This document shows positions 23,300 to 26,353 of a stretch of 26,353 bases of DNA, in pieces. The translations under genes and the position numbers were made by a program. The notes below the pieces were generated by a model that was not told the origin of the DNA, ran no database searches, and saw nothing but the letters and a program-made list of their open reading frames with translations. This DNA comes from a virus, in IMG/VR virus record IMGVR_UViG_3300028883_000428, positions 1-26,353 of that record; one strand, given 5' to 3'. Numbering within the stretch: position 1 is the stretch's first letter; every line of letters starts with the position of its first letter.

Positions 23300-23731
23300 T
23301 TATAGTGTATGATTTTCCCAATATCCATCTGGATATTCTTTATTAATATAAAATTTTAGTTTTGTCCATCCTTGATGATTACTTTTTGAAAAATATCCTC
23401 TAAAAGAATCTTCATCATAAAATGGATGGATATCTATCTGATCTAATTCATTTAGGATAAAATCTGCATATTCAAATAATTTATCATATTCAGTTGTTTC
23501 AACTTCTAATCTTCCTACAATCCAAGGAGTTAAAACCTCTTTTTTCTTTTCTGTGTATTCTAAAAGTTCAGAATAGAAAACTATCCCTAATGGCCATTCT
23601 TGTAAATCAGTGTTTTTTGAAACATAATGTATATCTTCTTGTTTCCAACCATTTTCTTTGAATTTTTCTATAAAAAACTCTAATTGATCATCTATATAAT
23701 TTCTTAAATTTATTCTTCCTAATCCATTCAT
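23300..23731 (-). CDS. Hypothetical protein (143 residues)
   Basis: A 143-residue acidic, soluble protein with many aromatic residues (RNYIDDQLEFFIEKFKENGWKQ near 10-31; WPLGIVFYSELLEYT near 46-60; RGYFSKSNHQGWTKLKFYIN near 110-129). No family was recognised. Its ATG overlaps the stop of the 60-residue gene as TAATG, and gmd follows 3 bases after its stop. The position suggests co-expression with gmd, but no functional link can be read. Confidence 0.6.
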   Translation of the reverse strand: MNGLGRINLRNYIDDQLEFFIEKFKENGWKQEDIHYVSKNTDLQEWPLGIVFYSELLEYTEKKKEVLTPWIVGRLEVETTEYDKLFEYADFILNELDQIDIHPFYDEDSFRGYFSKSNHQGWTKLKFYINKEYPDGYWENHTL

Positions 23732-23913
23732 TATACTTTACCTTGTTTAATATCGTTTTCAAGTGTTTCTATAGCATATATTACTTCATCAAGATATTCA
23801 TAATCTAAATCTTCTTTATCATAAGTATCTCTGTATTCTTTTAAAGATTTTATAAATTTATTAAGATCATAAATAGTATTTTGTCTTATTTCTTCTACAG
23901 TTAATTTCTTCAT
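23731..23913 (-). CDS. Small acidic helical protein
   Basis: A 60-residue protein, predicted all-helical and acidic (VEEIRQNTIYDLNKFIKSLK, YEYLDEVIYAIETLENDIK). No family was recognised. It overlaps both neighbours by single-base TAATG junctions, so it is part of a translationally coupled run beginning at the dNMP kinase gene. Confidence 0.6.
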   Translation of the reverse strand: MKKLTVEEIRQNTIYDLNKFIKSLKEYRDTYDKEDLDYEYLDEVIYAIETLENDIKQGKV

Positions 23914-24500
23914 TATTTTTCTATAAAATTAATTACTTCATTAAAGATTTCTTTCTTTCCTCTGAATTGATTATTTCCATTATCTACTTTAACATATAAC
24001 TTAGATTTAATTAATGAAAAATCATGAGCTTCTTTAAATAAATTTATTTCTTTTGTTTTTTCTTCTAAACTTTGAGAAAATGACTGTCCATCCTCTATAT
24101 TTAGAGAAAATTTAGGATCTGCTGTTAGTGTAATTAACGTGACGTCATGGCTTAAAAAATCTTCTTCAAATTTTATCAATTTTTCCTTTAATATTTTGGG
24201 ATCACCTTCGCGAAACATTTGAGAATATACGTACTCTCCTAAATAAAATCTATCATATATGATAATATTATCATGATAATAAAATTTATTATTCATATTA
24301 ATAATATCATATATTAATGTCTTTTCTTGATTAAAACATTTAAATTGAAAATTTAATACTTCCTTTTGAGATAAATTTTTAGGAGGTTTATCACAATGTC
24401 TTATAGTGACATTTTTATAATCATAGTATTCGCAAAGTCTTTTTATAAGACTTCCCTTTCCTAATCTATCACTCCCTTCGACAATAATAAGTTTGGTCAT
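23913..24500 (-). CDS. Deoxynucleoside monophosphate kinase (thymidylate kinase-like P-loop)
   Basis: A 195-residue P-loop kinase. EGSDRLGKGSLIKRL at 8-22 is the Walker A region in the position and context of thymidylate kinases (E-G-x-D-x-x-G-K); Lys15 is present, followed by Gly16 and Ser17 where the family usually has two Ser/Thr. YDRFYLGEYVYSQMF near 82-96 is the DRY/DRF motif. TLITLTADP is the typical later strand. The enzyme would phosphorylate dTMP or another dNMP, with ATP. In a phage with a modified nucleotide it might accept that nucleotide. Its ATG overlaps the stop of the homing endonuclease as ATGA. Confidence 0.8.
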   Translation of the reverse strand: MTKLIIVEGSDRLGKGSLIKRLCEYYDYKNVTIRHCDKPPKNLSQKEVLNFQFKCFNQEKTLIYDIINMNNKFYYHDNIIIYDRFYLGEYVYSQMFREGDPKILKEKLIKFEEDFLSHDVTLITLTADPKFSLNIEDGQSFSQSLEEKTKEINLFKEAHDFSLIKSKLYVKVDNGNNQFRGKKEIFNEVINFIEK

Positions 24501-25195
24501 TGTTTTTTATTTTTGTGATATTTTTTCAAACCTTCGCTTATTTTTTTTCTATAATTTTCATCTTTTGGTCGTTTTTGACCTTTACTACTTTCAGAAATTT
24601 TTCTTTTCGTTTCTTCTGTACACGGAATACCCTTATTAGGTGGTGCTTTTCCAACATTCCACCAATGGTATATTCCTTTTAAAGATTTACTTCGTTTTTC
24701 AATAGTTTCTTTAGATTGTTTTTTTCCAGTTAAAGTTTTACGTATTTGTTGTTTCTGTTCTTCACTCATTTTTCTTCCTTTTGCGCTTTCTCTCATTTTT
24801 TTCTTCGTTTCTTCTGAAAATTTTCGTCCTTTTAATGATTTACTTAATTTTTCCTTTGATTCTTTAGAATGAGGAACTCCTACTCTTCCATCGCCGCCCT
24901 TTGTCATATTATACCCAAATTCCGGTAAATATGTTTTATCTAAAGTTATCCAATAAATTTCTCTTTCACACATTATTTTTTTAAGTTCTACTTTATCATT
25001 TTTTTTAAATTCTTCTACAATTATCCAAATAAAATTTTCAGGGCCATATTTTCTAATAGCATTATAAAATCTTCCAATATTGCCTTTATTTGCACATTTT
25101 ATATGTCCTGCCTTTCTTCCCTTAAAATTTATACTATATCCATAATATTTTTTATTAGATGGAGAAATTGCACAATATATACACCCTTTTATCAT
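24497..25195 (-). CDS. GIY-YIG homing endonuclease with NUMOD3 repeats (SegF/I-TevI type)
   Basis: A 232-residue protein. Residues 4-96 form the GIY-YIG nuclease: GCIYCAISPSNKKYYGYS (Cys in place of the Gly of GIY; YYG for YIG), Arg27, Glu78 in CEREIYWI, and GYNMTKGGDG near 94-103. The rest contains five to six NUMOD3 DNA-binding repeats of the S-x-E-x-x-x-K-x-S-x-x-x-K-G-x-K type. Such enzymes are usually free-standing mobile genes in T4-like phages. It has its own promoter-like box and ends overlapping the kinase gene as ATGA. Active-site residues look intact, so it is probably functional. Confidence 0.93.
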   Translation of the reverse strand: MIKGCIYCAISPSNKKYYGYSINFKGRKAGHIKCANKGNIGRFYNAIRKYGPENFIWIIVEEFKKNDKVELKKIMCEREIYWITLDKTYLPEFGYNMTKGGDGRVGVPHSKESKEKLSKSLKGRKFSEETKKKMRESAKGRKMSEEQKQQIRKTLTGKKQSKETIEKRSKSLKGIYHWWNVGKAPPNKGIPCTEETKRKISESSKGQKRPKDENYRKKISEGLKKYHKNKKQ

Positions 25196-25312
25196 ATTTT
25201 TTTAATTTATATATTCATTAAAAAAACTATGACATTTTAACTAAAATATGATCTATACTTGTTATATTCATAATTTCTATCTAAATTAATCGCCCCCCTA
25301 AAATTATTAATT
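25196..25312. other. Intergenic gap before the homing endonuclease
   Basis: This 117-base gap holds the promoter-like box at 25204-25218 and an unusual run of six Gs (minus strand) near 25295. No gene of useful length is visible on either strand. The short AT stem around the G-run has no T-run, so it is not a terminator. Confidence 0.5.
25204..25218 (-). promoter_or_regulatory. Late-promoter-like box upstream of the homing endonuclease
   Basis: Minus-strand ATGAATATATAAATT, followed by AAAAAAAT and the ATG at 25195. It shares TGAATATATAAA with the boxes at 1781 and 12361. An independent promoter is typical of free-standing phage homing endonucleases. Confidence 0.5.
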
Positions 25313-25489
25313 TCATATTTTATTATTTTTAATCCAGTTTTCTATATATGCTCTATCATTACTAACAAATCCATCGTAACAATCTACCTGAAAATCTCTG
25401 ACAAGTTTTTCTAATTCTTTTATAGTTAAAAAATATCCTTCTATATATACTTCTTGTCCTTGTACTTTTAGTATTCTTGATTCTAACAT
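25313..25489 (-). CDS. Small hypothetical protein (58 residues)
   Basis: A 58-residue frame from ATG 25489 to TGA at 25313-25315: MLESRILKVQGQEVYIEGYF, then LTIKELEKLVRDFQVDCYDG and a FVSNDRAYIENWI ending. It starts one base after the methyltransferase stop, which supports it being real. Beta-hairpin followed by helices, soluble, acidic. I know similar small phage proteins without a function. The frame change into the following sequence is discussed under findings. Confidence 0.65.
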   Translation of the reverse strand: MLESRILKVQGQEVYIEGYFLTIKELEKLVRDFQVDCYDGFVSNDRAYIENWIKNNKI

Positions 25490-25490
25490 T

Positions 25491-26353
25491 TTAAAATAAA
25501 AATTTAGAGTTAATACTTGTATTATTTTTTATATTATCTTGCATATATAAAGATTTCGTAGAGAGGTTTCTATTTCCATTAATAATTTCTATTATCTCTG
25601 TTGTAATATCCATACACGTAGTCACGGGAACATTTTGAGATATCTTCACGTATTCTCTTGGACCTTCTAATTCAAAGTCATGGGGTAATCCCATCATATG
25701 CATATGCTCTCTAATATTCATTATTCTATCTTCTGTAGGATGAACTTGCTTTCCCATTACTTCACCAATAACAGCATACATATATTCTTTATCTATTCCA
25801 AGCACTCTGTAATTTATTCTAGCTCCTTTTCCTTGTGCTTTCTTTTTTAATATATGTTCAACATTTTTAGTTACGATTTCAGAACGTTCATCTTCTGGAA
25901 GTTTTTTCTGCCATTCTAAAAATTCTTTTAGCCATCCTTTTCTTAACAAATAATCATACGTTGTTAAATGAGGCCTAAAATCATGCATAGCTTTTCTCCA
26001 ATTTTTCCCATGTTTCATCTTTAGAAATTTATATATCTCAAATTTTTCTATTGCCCATTCTTCATGAACATAGTCATTTTGATGTTTAGCGTCTTTTGGA
26101 ATTTCTTTAAGATAATCTACAATATGTGGAGCTTTTTTATTATAATAATTTAATATTGGTGCATACTTTCCTTTATAAAATATTCCAAAGGTTCTTGGTC
26201 TAAATTGCGGAATTCCATGTTTAAGAGTATTAGTTTTATAAAAGGTTATTGAATATCCATGATTTTTTCCTATTTCTATTAAACGTTCTCTTACTTGATC
26301 ACCAGCACCTGTATATAAAGTAGGTGCATTTTCAAAGGCATAAACTATAGGTT
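25491..26353 (-). CDS. C5-cytosine DNA methyltransferase (partial, 5' end beyond window)
   Basis: The frame is open from the window edge to TAA at 25491-25493, about 287 residues. It holds the C-terminal half of a C5-MTase: FENAPTLYTGAGDQ at the start is motif VI (ENV in most enzymes), GIPQFRPRTFGIFYKG is motif VIII (QxRxR), and QVHPTEDRIMNIREHMHMMGLPHDFEL with KISQNVPVTTCMDI near the end are motifs IX and X. The PCQ motif with the catalytic Cys would lie upstream of the window. Between VIII and IX is a long target-recognition region. It may protect phage DNA from host restriction; target sequence unknown. Confidence 0.88.
   Translation of the reverse strand, partial: PIVYAFENAPTLYTGAGDQVRERLIEIGKNHGYSITFYKTNTLKHGIPQFRPRTFGIFYKGKYAPILNYYNKKAPHIVDYLKEIPKDAKHQNDYVHEEWAIEKFEIYKFLKMKHGKNWRKAMHDFRPHLTTYDYLLRKGWLKEFLEWQKKLPEDERSEIVTKNVEHILKKKAQGKGARINYRVLGIDKEYMYAVIGEVMGKQVHPTEDRIMNIREHMHMMGLPHDFELEGPREYVKISQNVPVTTCMDITTEIIEIINGNRNLSTKSLYMQDNIKNNTSINSKFLF

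Noticed and set aside
24500-24682. Plus-strand open frame, Phe-rich
   Set aside because: It is the mirror of the Lys-rich NUMOD3 repeats (AAA/AAG read as TTT/CTT), not a gene.
25285-25316. AT stem around the six-G run as a terminator
   Set aside because: The stem is weak and AT-only, the loop is large, and no T-run follows.
1-26353. tRNA genes
   Set aside because: No gap between genes is long and GC-rich enough for a cloverleaf, and no tRNA-like arms or TTCRA loop were seen by eye.

Overview
The window is part of the genome of a large tailed bacteriophage with a contractile (T4-like) tail, most likely infecting a member of the Bacteroidetes. The phage assignment rests on a baseplate block (LysM-type gp53-like protein, gp27-like hub, gp5-like OB-fold spike) next to phage nucleotide-metabolism genes and a GIY-YIG homing endonuclease. 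The host guess rests on four things: very AT-rich DNA, no visible Shine-Dalgarno sequences with A-rich leaders instead, a flavobacterial-style lipobox (LLFSC), and a DUF4494-like protein, a family I know mainly from Bacteroidetes and their phages. All genes but one lie on the minus strand, so transcription mostly runs from high to low coordinates. No tRNA, rRNA, CRISPR array or insertion sequence was seen.

Right part (about 26353 to 15350, minus strand): a C5-cytosine DNA methyltransferase cut by the window edge, a 58-residue gene, a homing endonuclease with its own promoter-like box, then a densely packed metabolic block. This block holds a dNMP kinase-like protein, GDP-mannose 4,6-dehydratase, GDP-L-fucose synthase, a HIGH-type nucleotidyltransferase, a thymidylate-synthase-family enzyme with Asp at the base-specificity position, two nucleoside-deoxyribosyltransferase-like proteins, a small PnuC-like membrane protein, several zinc ribbons, a portal-protein-like fragment and small unknowns. 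Many neighbours overlap by ATGA or TAATG.

Middle part (15299 to 3820, minus strand): the structural module. It starts just after a promoter-like box with a two-helix membrane protein and continues through small virion or assembly candidates, one with a degenerate Nudix-like box. A strong terminator at 12381-12402 and another promoter-like box follow. Then come an 842-residue structural protein, the gp53-like protein, the gp27-like hub, an 807-residue protein ending in twelve 18-residue repeats, the gp5-like spike and a 2H phosphoesterase.

Left part (3836 to 1): the only plus-strand gene (215 residues, unknown, probably virion) converges on the 2H phosphoesterase gene with a 17-base overlap. 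Leftwards on the minus strand follow a phage-encoded S1-like RNA-binding protein, a perfect hairpin terminator, another promoter-like box, an amidoligase-like protein with a pentapeptide-like tail, and the start of a lipoprotein with a right-handed beta-helix domain that runs off the window.

Most interesting readings: (i) an AATATATAAA(A/T) box just upstream of five genes, resembling the T4 late promoter TATAAATA and marking module borders; (ii) a possible DNA-modification or glycan pathway joining a dCMP-type ThyA homologue, a dNMP kinase and GDP-fucose synthesis; (iii) a phage S1 protein in a genome without Shine-Dalgarno sites; (iv) a 2H phosphoesterase that could act against cyclic-nucleotide defence; (v) the 18-residue repeat tail.
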